Below are positions 1 through 7,688 of a stretch of 35,396 bases of DNA, piece by piece. The notes beneath the pieces were generated by a model. That model ran no database searches. It worked only from the letters and a program-made list of their open reading frames with translations, and was not told where the DNA came from. Source of the DNA: Novosphingobium sp. (lineage in GTDB: Bacteria; Pseudomonadota; Alphaproteobacteria; Sphingomonadales; Sphingomonadaceae); NCBI GenBank assembly GCA_020446505.1, contig JAGREN010000017.1:1-35396 (forward strand). Reading direction: 5' to 3'. How positions within the stretch are numbered: the stretch's first letter is position 1; every line of letters begins with the position of its first letter. The translations under genes and the position numbers were made by a program.

Positions 1-707
1 ACATGCTGCATTTCAGCGAGAACGACGCTGACGACGTGGCCGTCCCGCGCGGCGAGATCGTGGCGCTTCCCGCCTCGGCGACCTGGGAAGAGGTGATCGC
101 TGCTTTCGCCGAACACGGCCACAGCCGCATGCCCGTCCACGACGGCTCGCTCGACGAGGTGAAGGGCATGATCCACATCAAGGACGTGTTCCCCTATCTC
201 GCCCGCGGCGAACAGCCGCAGGGCCACTGGACCACGCTGCTGCGCCAGCCGCTGTTCGTGCCGCAGTCGCGCGGGGCGCTCGACGTGCTGGCGGACATGA
301 GGGCAAAGCGCGTTCACCTTGCCATCGTCATCGACGAATATTCGGGAACCGACGGCCTCATCACCATCGAGGATCTCGTCGAGGAAATCGTCGGCGACAT
401 CGAGGACGAGCATGACGATGCGCCGACCGACCTGCTGGCTTCGCTTCCCGATGGCATGTGGGAAGCCGACGCGAGAGTCGAACTCGATGAACTTGCGGAC
501 CGAGTCGACAAAAGGCTTGGCGAGGTTGAGGAATCGGTGGATACGCTCGGCGGTCTGGCCTGCGTTCTTGCCGAAAAGGTGCCCGAGGTCGGCACCGTTC
601 TCGAACACGAAAGCGGCTGGAAAATCGAAGTAATTGAAGGGAATGAGCGTCAGGTAACTCGCCTGCGCCTGCATCCTCCGGAAAACATAACTACAGAAGA
701 GGACTGA
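1..707 (+). CDS. CorC/HlyC-family CBS-domain protein (5' end cut off)
   Basis: The reading frame is open from the first bases, so the true start lies outside the window. About 235 residues remain; the ATG at position 3 is probably internal, because family members carry more N-terminal sequence. The visible part has a CBS-domain pair: first a segment with VPRGEIVALP and GHSRMPVHDG, then KRVHLAIVIDEYSGTDGLI near residues 100-118. The C-terminal CorC_HlyC (transporter-associated) domain follows, with VDTLGGL and GWKIEVIE. Such proteins are soluble or membrane-associated CBS proteins linked to Mg2+/Co2+ handling or membrane integrity; the exact role here is inferred. In many proteobacteria corC sits between ybeY and lnt. 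Here the next gene is a LysR regulator 59 bp on, so lnt is not in its usual place. The mgtE gene 2.3 kb downstream is a second Mg2+-related gene. Confidence 0.88.
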   Translation, partial: MLHFSENDADDVAVPRGEIVALPASATWEEVIAAFAEHGHSRMPVHDGSLDEVKGMIHIKDVFPYLARGEQPQGHWTTLLRQPLFVPQSRGALDVLADMRAKRVHLAIVIDEYSGTDGLITIEDLVEEIVGDIEDEHDDAPTDLLASLPDGMWEADARVELDELADRVDKRLGEVEESVDTLGGLACVLAEKVPEVGTVLEHESGWKIEVIEGNERQVTRLRLHPPENITTEED

Positions 708-730
708 ATTGCGCTCACTGTCGGCAAGTG

Positions 731-760
731 TTGGCAGCCGCAGCGTATATCGGATATATC
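731..760 (+). promoter_or_regulatory. Possible promoter and operator of the LysR gene
   Basis: TTGGCA (731-736) resembles a -35 box and TATATC (755-760) a -10 box, 18 bp apart. A perfect inverted repeat TATATC-G-GATATA (746-758) lies in the spacer and runs into the -10. Transcription would start close to the TTG at 767, which could make the LysR mRNA leaderless. LysR proteins often repress their own gene, so an operator here is plausible. This rests on sequence inspection only. Confidence 0.35.
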
Positions 761-766
761 GTAACC

Positions 767-1651
767 TTGGCTGTTCGTCGCCTCCCTCCCTTGCGCGCGC
801 TAGAAGCATTTGTGCGTGTCGTCCGCCTCGGCTCGGCCAAGGCGGCTGCGAGCGAACTCGGCCTGTCGCCATCGGCCCTGTCGCGGCGAATCACCGCGCT
901 TGAGGACTTCACTGGCAAACGTCTGTTCACCAGACAGCACCAGACCATGAAGCTGACCGAGGAAGGCCGCCTGTTCTACGAAGCAATCGCGCCGAAGCTG
1001 GATGAGCTTGCCCTCGCGGTCGAATCGCAGGTCGATGACGGCGGCGTCCTGCGCCTGCATCTGGGCGTGCCTTCGCTGTTCGGCGGGCAACGCCTGTTCC
1101 CGCGCCTTGCCGAACTGCGAAAACGCCACCCGCGCCTGCACATCGACATCGATTCCAACCAGCTCAGCGAATCGCGGCTTGGCGACACGCTCGACGCTGC
1201 GATCATGTTGCTGGAGGAGCCTGACCCCTCGCTCTATTCGGTGCGGCTGGACCAGAACAAGGTCTATGCAATCGTCGCGCACGAGCTGCTCGACACGCTG
1301 GGCAACGTTCCCAACGTCAAGCGCCTGGAAAAGCAGACGTTTCTCATCCATCACGACTTGCCGGACAGCTTCGAGGCATGGAAAGAGGCGATGGGAATGC
1401 CGGAATTGCAGCCCGCCGCCATCGACCAATTCGATTCGGGTCAACTCATGCTCGAAGCGGCCGCACAAGGTCTCGGCATCGCGATCATGCACGATGACCA
1501 TTATCGCCGTTCGGGCGACAAGCGCCTTGCGCGCCTGTTCGATGTCGAGGTGGAGAGTCCCTACAGCTACTGGTTCGTCTGCCGCCGCAAGGACCTGGAA
1601 ACGCGCCCGGTCAAGCTGTTCCACAACTGGCTGATCGAAGCGGGGCTCTAG
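767..1651 (+). CDS. LysR-family transcriptional regulator (GcvA-like)
   Basis: The product has the LysR layout: an N-terminal winged helix-turn-helix (LRALEAFVRVVRLGSAKAAA, then SPSALSRRITALE), followed by a periplasmic-binding-protein-like effector domain from about residue 85. The LPPLRALEAF start is typical of the GcvA subgroup. The TTG at 767 gives 294 residues beginning MAVRRLPPLRAL, which matches family starts. A GTG at 728 would add 13 residues, including AAAAYIGYI, encoded by the inverted repeat, so I think that start less likely. Neither start has a good ribosome binding site. It is co-directional with the DUF2059 gene 24 bp downstream, not divergent from a target as is common. The effector and targets cannot be read from the sequence; control of the next gene is possible. 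Confidence 0.88.
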   Translation: MAVRRLPPLRALEAFVRVVRLGSAKAAASELGLSPSALSRRITALEDFTGKRLFTRQHQTMKLTEEGRLFYEAIAPKLDELALAVESQVDDGGVLRLHLGVPSLFGGQRLFPRLAELRKRHPRLHIDIDSNQLSESRLGDTLDAAIMLLEEPDPSLYSVRLDQNKVYAIVAHELLDTLGNVPNVKRLEKQTFLIHHDLPDSFEAWKEAMGMPELQPAAIDQFDSGQLMLEAAAQGLGIAIMHDDHYRRSGDKRLARLFDVEVESPYSYWFVCRRKDLETRPVKLFHNWLIEAGL

Positions 1652-1675
1652 CCTTCGTCACGAAGGGGAAGTGTC

Positions 1676-2416
1676 ATGAAAATGCCAATGCTTGCCAGTG
1701 CATCCGCCGCGCTGGTCGCCTTGCTGCCAGTCAATGGCCCCGCCGTGGCTCAAGCGGCGACCACCCAGGCCGAAGATACGGCACCAATCTCGCCAGAGCG
1801 CCTTGCGGCAGCCCGTCAGACCGTCGCCAGGGTCTTCCCCCGCGGCACCTACGCCCGGCTCATGGAGCGGTCGATGGGCGCGGCGATGGACAACATGATG
1901 GAATCGGTCGGCGTCCTGCCCCTGCGCGACCTCGCCGCCGTGACAGGCGCGTCATCCGAGCAACTCGACAGACTGGGTGAAGGCACTCTGAAAGAGATGC
2001 TCGCGATTATCGATCCAGCCTATGAAGAGCGCATGCGCGTCACCATGAAAGTAATGGGCGAACAGATGTCCGGCCTTATGGCCCAGTTCGAACCGGCCTT
2101 TCAGGACGGGCTCGCGCGGGCCTACGCGCGGCAATTCGATACGAAACAACTGGCCGATCTCAATGCCTTCTTCGCGACGCCGACCGGCTCTGCCTATGCC
2201 AGCGAATCGATGATGCTGTTTGCCGACCCCGAAGTCATGGGCAAGATGCGCGAGATCATGCCGGAAATGATGAAGCAGATGCCGAAGATGATAAAGGCCG
2301 TGACCCAAGCGACCGCAAACCTGCCAAAGCAGCGCAAGCCAGAAGACCTCTCACCCGCCGAACGCGAGAAACTCGAAGCCCTGATGGGCAAGCCTGACGC
2401 TGTAACGCAAGACTGA
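1676..2416 (+). CDS. DUF2059-family exported protein
   Basis: This 246-residue protein has a signal peptide (residues 1 to about 27, hydrophobic ALVALLPVN, cleavage after VAQA), so it should be periplasmic. The C-terminal half contains FDTKQLADLNAFFATPTG followed by YASES, the recognisable core of DUF2059, a helical domain common in proteobacterial secreted proteins and without an established function. A methionine- and lysine-rich stretch (MGKMREIMPEMMKQMPKM) lies near residues 190-207. The ATG follows a GAAGGGGAAG ribosome binding region. The gene starts 24 bp after the LysR gene and may share its transcript. A strong hairpin begins at its stop codon. Confidence 0.82.
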   Translation: MKMPMLASASAALVALLPVNGPAVAQAATTQAEDTAPISPERLAAARQTVARVFPRGTYARLMERSMGAAMDNMMESVGVLPLRDLAAVTGASSEQLDRLGEGTLKEMLAIIDPAYEERMRVTMKVMGEQMSGLMAQFEPAFQDGLARAYARQFDTKQLADLNAFFATPTGSAYASESMMLFADPEVMGKMREIMPEMMKQMPKMIKAVTQATANLPKQRKPEDLSPAEREKLEALMGKPDAVTQD

Positions 2417-2453
2417 CCGGGTAGCGGACAGCGCAACCGCTGTCCGCTCCGGT
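2416..2453. terminator. Long hairpin between convergent genes
   Basis: AGCGGACAGCG (2423-2433) and CGCTGTCCGCT (2438-2448) form a perfect 11-bp stem with a CAAC loop. ACCGG (2416-2420) and CCGGT (2449-2453) extend it by 5 bp across a 2-nt bulge (GT, 2421-2422). There is no T-tract on either side, so it is not a textbook intrinsic terminator. It sits exactly between the stops of the convergent DUF2059 and cyclophilin genes and may protect or end both transcripts. Confidence 0.6.
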
Positions 2454-2461
2454 GAAGGGAA

Positions 2462-2929
2462 TTACCCTTGGCTGACAGTCGCCTTGGTGATCTTGCCGGG
2501 GCTGCGCGGCGGTTCGCCCTTGGGCAGGGCATCGACGTGTTCCATGCCGCTCGTCACTTCGCCCCAGACAGTATACTGGCCGTCGAGAAAACGTGCGTCG
2601 TCGAAGCAGATGAAGAACTGGCTGTTGCCCGAGTTCGGGTTGCTCGAGCGCGCCATCGAGCACACGCCGCGCACATGCGGCTCATCGTTGAATTCGGCCT
2701 TGAGGTCCGGCTTGTCCGAACTGCCCATGCCGGTACCGGTCGGATCGCCGCCCTGCGCCATGAAGCCGTCAATCACACGGTGGAAGATAACTCCGTCGTA
2801 AAAGCCCTCGTTCGCCAGCTCCTTGATGCGTTCGACATGGCCGGGCGCGAGGTCCGGACGCAGCTTGATGACAACATCGCCGCCGCCATTGCCGGTATCG
2901 AGAGTGAAGGTAAGGGTTTCGTCAGACAT
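2462..2929 (-). CDS. Cyclophilin-type peptidyl-prolyl cis-trans isomerase
   Basis: This 155-residue protein has the cyclophilin fold signature FHRVIDGFMAQGGDPTGTG (residues 49-67) and SGNSQFFICFDD (about 100-111). By alignment with human cyclophilin A, the catalytic residues are present: Arg51 (R55), Phe56 (F60), Gln59 (Q63) and Phe106 (F113). The tryptophan that confers cyclosporin sensitivity (W121) is Phe114 here, and H126 is Tyr119, as is common in bacterial forms. There is no signal peptide, so a cytoplasmic foldase of the PpiB type is expected. A good AGGAG ribosome binding site lies 6 nt before the ATG. It is divergent from mgtE and convergent with the DUF2059 gene, so it is probably transcribed alone. 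Confidence 0.95.
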   Translation of the reverse strand: MSDETLTFTLDTGNGGGDVVIKLRPDLAPGHVERIKELANEGFYDGVIFHRVIDGFMAQGGDPTGTGMGSSDKPDLKAEFNDEPHVRGVCSMARSSNPNSGNSQFFICFDDARFLDGQYTVWGEVTSGMEHVDALPKGEPPRSPGKITKATVSQG

Positions 2930-3037
2930 CGGTTACTCCTGTTTTGCAGCGCTCCCTATAAGGGTTCTTGGCCGCTGTCACCTGTCGGCCCATAGCCCGC
3001 TTGCTTTTCGTCTTAACAACCCTAGACCCTCGCAGTC

Positions 3038-4468
3038 ATGACGCCCGAGCAACTCGATCAGGACACCTTCGAAGAGGCAGATGCCCTCGACGATGGCCCG
3101 GTCGACAACGACGTCCACGACGAGGACAACCGCCTGCGCCCCGAATTCGTGCGCAAGGTGCGCGAGGCGTTGCGCGATGAGGACATGGACGCGGTCTACG
3201 ACCTCGTCGAACCCCTCCACCCGGCTGACATCGCCGACCTGTTCGAACTGACCGACGAGGACGAGCGCCTTCGTCTCGCAGGCGCGATCCGCGACCTGAT
3301 GAGCGTCGAGGTCATCGCCGAACTCAACGACTACGTCCGAGAGCTGCTGGTCGAGGAACTCCCGCCAGACATCGTCGCCGAGATCGCCGAGCAGCTCGAA
3401 ACCGACGATGCCGTCGCCATGATCGAGGACCTCGACGACGAGGACCGCGAGGCGATCCTTGCCGAACTCGATCCCGAAGACCGCGCCGCCATCGAAACGG
3501 CCCTCGCCTACCCGGAAGAATCGGCGGGCCGCCTGATGAGCCGCGAGTTCGTGGCGGCGCCCGAACACATGACGGTGGGTGACCTCATCGATTTCCTGCG
3601 CGACAATCGCGATCTGCCGACAGAATTCTGGGAAGTGTTCATCGTCGATCCGCGCCATCATCCGGTCGGCACCTGCGAGCTTTCCTGGGTGCTGCGCACG
3701 CCGCGCAACATCCAGCTCACCGACGTGATGAAGCGCGACCAGACCCTGATTCCCGTTACGATGGATCAGGAAGAAGCGGCCATGCGCTTCATGAAATACT
3801 CGCTGATCTCGGCCGCCGTGGTCGACGAATCGGGCCGGCTGGTCGGCCAGATCACCGCCGACGACGTGGCGCATATCATTCAGGAAGAAGCCGCCGAGGA
3901 CGCCATGCTCATGTCCGGCGCGGGCGAAGGCGACATCTACGAGCCGATTGCCGATGCCTATTCCGCCCGCGTGCGCTGGCTGGTGGCCAATCTCGGCACG
4001 GCCCTGCTCGCCAGCTTTATCATTTCGATGTTCGGCGCGGCCATTGAAAAGCTCGTCGCGCTCGCCGTGCTGATGCCGATCGTCGCCTCCATCGGCGGCA
4101 ATGCCGGGACGCAGACAATGGCCGTCGCGGTCCGCGCCATTGCCATGAACCAGCTTACCCGCTCGAATACCTGGCGGATCGTCTGGCGAGAGATGCGCGT
4201 GGCCCTGCTCAACGGCGTGACCGTCGCCTTGCTGGTTGGAGTGGCGACTGCTGCGATCTTTTCACCGGGCCTCGGGATCGTGATTACGCTGGCGACCATC
4301 ACCAACGTGTTCACCGCAGGACTTGCCGGGGTGCTGGTGCCAGTCCTGTTCGACCGGCTCGATCAGGACCCTGCTGTGGCAAGTTCGGTCTTCGTGACGA
4401 TGATTACCGATTCCATGGGTTTCTTCGCCTTCCTCGGCCTTGCCGTGGCGAGTGGACTTGTGGGATAG
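3038..4468 (+). CDS. mgtE: Magnesium transporter MgtE
   Basis: This 476-residue protein has the full MgtE architecture. An acidic cytoplasmic N-domain (residues about 35-135, with LHPADIADLFEL) is followed by a tandem CBS pair (about 140-255, SAGRLMSREFV and LTDVMKRDQTLIPV). The C-terminal membrane domain has five segments from about residue 310. The conserved pore sequences LMPIVASIGGNAGTQT and the acidic residue of MITDSMGFFAFLGLA are present. In Thermus MgtE the N and CBS domains bind Mg2+ and close the pore when cytoplasmic Mg2+ is high; the Asp/Glu-rich N-terminus here fits that. It is divergent from the cyclophilin gene across 108 bp. No long leader suggestive of a Mg2+ riboswitch is visible. 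The DUF1489 gene begins 48 bp downstream. Confidence 0.95.
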   Translation: MTPEQLDQDTFEEADALDDGPVDNDVHDEDNRLRPEFVRKVREALRDEDMDAVYDLVEPLHPADIADLFELTDEDERLRLAGAIRDLMSVEVIAELNDYVRELLVEELPPDIVAEIAEQLETDDAVAMIEDLDDEDREAILAELDPEDRAAIETALAYPEESAGRLMSREFVAAPEHMTVGDLIDFLRDNRDLPTEFWEVFIVDPRHHPVGTCELSWVLRTPRNIQLTDVMKRDQTLIPVTMDQEEAAMRFMKYSLISAAVVDESGRLVGQITADDVAHIIQEEAAEDAMLMSGAGEGDIYEPIADAYSARVRWLVANLGTALLASFIISMFGAAIEKLVALAVLMPIVASIGGNAGTQTMAVAVRAIAMNQLTRSNTWRIVWREMRVALLNGVTVALLVGVATAAIFSPGLGIVITLATITNVFTAGLAGVLVPVLFDRLDQDPAVASSVFVTMITDSMGFFAFLGLAVASGLVG

Positions 4469-4516
4469 CCCGTCAGGGCGGGTTGAGGACATTCAACAAA
4501 CGCCTATCTTGTCGCC

Positions 4517-4906
4517 ATGCCCCTGCACCTCACCAAGATCGCATTCGGCGCAAAGAGCTTTGCCGATATCGAAGGCTGGTTCGCGAACCGTCCGCGCCTT
4601 TCGGTCAATACGCGCTACTGCCCCAAGCGGGTCGAGGAATTGCAAGGCGGCTCGCTCTACTGGATTCACGAGCACGCCATCGTCGCGCGCAATGCCATCC
4701 TGGGCTTCGAACAACAGGACAACGGCCGCTGGTGGATCCACCTCGATGGCAATCTCGTGCGCGTAAGGACCACGCCGCGCCGCGCGCATCAGGGCTGGCG
4801 CTATCTCGACTCCAAGGACGCGCCACCGGACATCGACGGGGCCGACGGCAGCGAGGCGTTACCCGCCCGCCTGATCGGCGAACTGGCGAAGCTGGGACTG
4901 GCCTGA
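4517..4906 (+). CDS. DUF1489-family protein
   Basis: This short 129-residue soluble protein opens with MPLHLTKIAFGAKSFADIEGWF, the typical start of the alphaproteobacterial DUF1489 family, and has the conserved RWWIHLDGNLVRVRTTPRRAHQGWRYL-type core near residues 70-97. The family has no known function. It lacks a signal peptide or membrane segment, so it is probably cytoplasmic. It lies 48 bp after mgtE on the same strand and may be cotranscribed. Its 3' side is followed by the 61-bp repeat pair, then the convergent GMC oxidoreductase gene. Confidence 0.8.
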   Translation: MPLHLTKIAFGAKSFADIEGWFANRPRLSVNTRYCPKRVEELQGGSLYWIHEHAIVARNAILGFEQQDNGRWWIHLDGNLVRVRTTPRRAHQGWRYLDSKDAPPDIDGADGSEALPARLIGELAKLGLA

Positions 4907-4937
4907 CGCACACCGCCGGTCGCCCCTAATCCGACAC

Positions 4938-5063
4938 AGCCCGCGCGGCGCCTGAGCGGAGCCGACACGCGATGCGCAAGCATCCTGCGTGGAGGAAATC
5001 CAAGCCCGCGCGGCGCTTGAGCGGAGCCGTCACGCGATGCGTAAGCATCCTGCGTGGCGGAAA
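4938..5063. repeat. Tandem pair of 61-bp imperfect repeats with conserved hairpins
   Basis: Unit 1 (4938-4998) and unit 2 (5003-5063) are identical at 57 of 61 positions and 65 bp apart. Both carry CACGC-GATGC-loop-GCATC-CT-GCGTG, a 10-bp hairpin with a CT bulge. The loop is GCAA in unit 1 (4976-4979) and GTAA in unit 2 (5041-5044), so one of the four differences keeps a GNRA tetraloop. The other half of the unit is GC-rich (CCCGCGCGGCGC, then TGAGCGGAGCCG). The pair lies between the stops of two convergent genes and ends one base before the GMC stop codon. It resembles REP-like intergenic elements; the family is not one I can name. Confidence 0.85.
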
Positions 5064-5064
5064 A

Positions 5065-6672
5065 CTACGCCGGAACCCTGGCGTCCTCCAAGATCATCGC
5101 AGCACCCTTTTCACCGACCATGATCGACGGCGCATTGGTGTTTGCGGCGGGCATGACCGGCATGATCGATGCGTCGATCACGCGCAGCCCCTCGATCCCG
5201 CGGACGCGCAGGCGCGGATCGACCACCGATGCCTCGTCCCCGCCCATGCGGCAGGTGGCGACAGGGTGGAAGCCAATGCTCGAACGGCTCTTGATCGCCT
5301 GTTCCCATTCGGCATCGGTCTGCGGCATCGGATCGGGCGAAACCTGCCGCTTGACGTGCTTGGCGAGCGCCGGCTGTGCGAAGATCTCGCGCACCATCTT
5401 GGCGCCCGCAACCATCGAAGCGAGGTCGTCGGGATGGCCCACAAGCTGCGGAGCGATCAGCGGCTTGTCCGCCGGGTTCGCACTGTGCAGCCTGATTTCA
5501 CCGCGGCTCTTCGGCTTGGCGACGTTCTGGAAGATCGCCATGCCCGGAATATTGGCAGGGCCGCCCTTGGCCAGATCGAACATCATCAGGCCGAGCGACA
5601 GTTTCACGTCCGGAAATGCAAGGTCCGGATTGGTGCGGAGATAGGCCATTGCCTCAACCGGGATCATCGTCATCAGGCCTTTGCGGGCGAAGACGTACTT
5701 GAGGAATTCGCGCGCCAGCGAGACCTTGCCGAACAGGTTGTTCCACGTCGGCACGTCGACTTCGAAGGTCGAGGGAAAGCTGACGTGTTCCTGCAGGTTC
5801 TGGCCGACTTCCGGCAAGTCGCGGACGACGGCAATGCCGTGCTTGCCCAGTTCTGCGGCAGGTCCGATTCCCGAGCGCAGCAGGATCGCGGGCGAATGCA
5901 GGGCGCCGCCGCTCACGATTATTTCACGGCGTGCGCACACCGTGACTTGCTCGCCGTTGACGATTGCCACGACTGCCGTGGCCCGGCCATTCTTGACGAC
6001 CACCTTGTCGACCAGTGCCCCGGTGACGATCCGGAGGTTGGCTCGCTTGCCAGCTTCGTCGAGGAAAGCACGCGCCGTGCTCCAGCGTTGGCCGTTCAGC
6101 TGGGTCGTGTAATTCTTGAAAGCACCGTCCACGTCGCCCGCGCAATAGTCGGGCACGCGACGCAGACCGAATTGCTCGCAGGCATCGATGAAGGTCTCGG
6201 CCAGGGGATGAGACATGCGCGGCTCGGAAACCGCGAGCGGACCGTGCGTTCCGTGGCTCTGGCTCGGAGCGCCTTGCCAATTCTCGGACCTGAGGAAATA
6301 GGGAAACACCTCGTTCCAGGTCCAGCCAGCGCAGCCCAGCTCATTGGCCCACTGGTCGTAGTCGCGCCGGTCGCCGCGAATATAGACCATGCCGTTGATG
6401 CCGGAGCTGCCGCCCAGCATCTTGCCCGCGTTCCAGACCATCTCGCGCCCACCCAGCGACGGGTCGGGTTCGGTCTTGTACATCCAGTCGGCATCGGGCT
6501 TGTTCATGCGGGTCAGGCCGCCCGACGGCATCTTGTTCATGAACCCGTCGGCCGGATCGCCCGCTTCGAGAAGGACGACCCGGTGCGCGCCATCCTCGGA
6601 CAGGCGATTGGCGACCACGGCGCCCGATGCGCCGCCTCCGATCACGATATAGTCGGCGTCCTCGATCTGCAT
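5065..6672 (-). CDS. GMC-family FAD-dependent oxidoreductase (choline/alcohol dehydrogenase-like)
   Basis: This full-length 535-residue flavoprotein begins with the FAD dinucleotide-binding motif IVIGGGASGAVVANRLSED (residues about 9-27), followed by the GMC signature around KMLGGSSGINGMVYIRG and a second one near GALHSPAILLRSGIGP. The catalytic His is His469 (GFHPVATCRMGG), and the conserved Asn is in PAANTNAPSIMVGEKGA (about 511-513). These enzymes oxidise primary alcohols or choline; the substrate cannot be told from sequence. No betaine aldehyde dehydrogenase or BetI gene is adjacent, so choline is not favoured. There is no signal peptide. It is separated from nudC upstream by 125 bp and probably has its own promoter. 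Its stop codon abuts the 61-bp repeat pair. Confidence 0.92.
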   Translation of the reverse strand: MQIEDADYIVIGGGASGAVVANRLSEDGAHRVVLLEAGDPADGFMNKMPSGGLTRMNKPDADWMYKTEPDPSLGGREMVWNAGKMLGGSSGINGMVYIRGDRRDYDQWANELGCAGWTWNEVFPYFLRSENWQGAPSQSHGTHGPLAVSEPRMSHPLAETFIDACEQFGLRRVPDYCAGDVDGAFKNYTTQLNGQRWSTARAFLDEAGKRANLRIVTGALVDKVVVKNGRATAVVAIVNGEQVTVCARREIIVSGGALHSPAILLRSGIGPAAELGKHGIAVVRDLPEVGQNLQEHVSFPSTFEVDVPTWNNLFGKVSLAREFLKYVFARKGLMTMIPVEAMAYLRTNPDLAFPDVKLSLGLMMFDLAKGGPANIPGMAIFQNVAKPKSRGEIRLHSANPADKPLIAPQLVGHPDDLASMVAGAKMVREIFAQPALAKHVKRQVSPDPMPQTDAEWEQAIKSRSSIGFHPVATCRMGGDEASVVDPRLRVRGIEGLRVIDASIMPVMPAANTNAPSIMVGEKGAAMILEDARVPA

Positions 6673-6758
6673 GGCGTGTCCTCGTCCCGCTTGGGCGCAC
6701 CAATTCTGGCAGGCCCGTCTATCTGCGGCCCCTCCTTATCAAGGCAATATGTTTCCGC

Positions 6759-6775
6759 AATAGCGAACAGCTATT
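6759..6775. promoter_or_regulatory. Inverted repeat between nudC and the GMC gene
   Basis: AATAGC (6759-6764) and GCTATT (6770-6775) form a 6-bp inverted repeat around GAACA. It lies 22 bp after the nudC stop and 86 bp before the GMC start, in the most AT-rich part of this gap. It could end the nudC message or be an operator for the GMC gene; the sequence does not decide. Confidence 0.3.
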
Positions 6776-6797
6776 CGGTATCGTGGATTCATGAGTG

Positions 6798-7688
6798 TCA
6801 GCCGCGATCCAGCCACCAGCGCATCAGCACGTTGGCAACGGCAAAGCGCGGCGGGCAACCGAAGGCCTTGCCGGACTCGCCCCGGTCGCTGGCAGCTATC
6901 GCATCGGCGACTTCGGCACGGCTGAACCAGCGCGCGTCGTCGAGTTCGGTCTTGTCCACGGTGATCTCGTGCGATTTCGCCATGGCGTGGCAGCCGATCA
7001 TCAGCGAGGACGGAAACGGCCACGGCTGGCTGACGACATAGGAGACGTCGTAGGCGCTGACGCCAGCTTCCTCGAAGGTTTCGCGAGCGACTGCCTCCTC
7101 AAGAGTCTCACCCGGTTCGACGAAGCCCGCGAGCGCGGAATAGTTGTTGGGCGGAAACTGCGGCTGGCGGCCCAGCAGGATATTATCGTCGTGCTCGACG
7201 AGCATGATCGTCACCGGATCGACTCGCGGGAAGTGCTGCATGCCGCAGTTCTCGTTCACGCAGTCGCGCTGCCAGCCGCCCTTGGCAATCGACGTCGGGC
7301 TGCCGCAGCACGAGCAGAACTTGTGCCGCACATGCCAGCCGACGAGGCTGCGCGCACCGCCGTAGGTGGCGAGGTCGGCATCGGACAGGCCCGTCATCGC
7401 CTGCCAGGCGCGGCCCATGCCGAGCGCGGCCTTCGGGATCATGTCGGGGACCTGCGCGAAGTGGCCGCGATCTCCCTCGATGCCGAGGAACAGCAGCTCC
7501 GCGTCGGCATTGGCTTCGGCAAGGCTGGTCCAGGCAAGGTTGCCATCGTCATCGAGAACCGGGTCGAGCCCGCTCAGGTTGAGGAGCCGGGCATGAGTCG
7601 TCATCAGGTTATCGATGGCGCCGGGATCGCCGCGCACATGATCGGCGCGGTCAATGTTCGATCCGGCAAAGGCAACAAAGGGGGGCAT
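6798..7688 (-). CDS. nudC: NAD+/NADH diphosphatase (NudC-type Nudix hydrolase)
   Basis: The chosen ATG at 7688 gives 296 residues starting MPPFVAFAGS; a longer open frame upstream lies inside the preceding gene and gives an Arg/Cys-rich non-family sequence. All NudC hallmarks are present: a Cys4 zinc ribbon (Cys125, Cys128, Cys143, Cys148), the Nudix box GX5EX7REUXEEXGU (residues about 188-210, GFVEPGETLEEAV then ARETFEEAGV) and the substrate-defining SQPWPFPSS motif (220-228). It hydrolyses NAD(H) to NMN(H) and AMP, and NudC enzymes also remove NAD caps from RNA. Its start overlaps the serine hydrolase stop (TGATG, sharing 7688), suggesting translational coupling in the mutY - hydrolase - nudC unit. 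Confidence 0.95.
   Translation of the reverse strand: MPPFVAFAGSNIDRADHVRGDPGAIDNLMTTHARLLNLSGLDPVLDDDGNLAWTSLAEANADAELLFLGIEGDRGHFAQVPDMIPKAALGMGRAWQAMTGLSDADLATYGGARSLVGWHVRHKFCSCCGSPTSIAKGGWQRDCVNENCGMQHFPRVDPVTIMLVEHDDNILLGRQPQFPPNNYSALAGFVEPGETLEEAVARETFEEAGVSAYDVSYVVSQPWPFPSSLMIGCHAMAKSHEITVDKTELDDARWFSRAEVADAIAASDRGESGKAFGCPPRFAVANVLMRWWLDRG

Noticed and set aside
2930-3037. A Mg2+ riboswitch before mgtE
   Set aside because: The gap is only 108 bp, shared with a divergent gene, and lacks M-box or ykkC-like conserved segments.
4972-7041. A 689-codon open frame on the plus strand
   Set aside because: It runs antisense to the GMC gene and into nudC, starts inside the 61-bp repeat, and its protein is His/Arg/Ala-rich with no domain. 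High GC gives long antisense frames.
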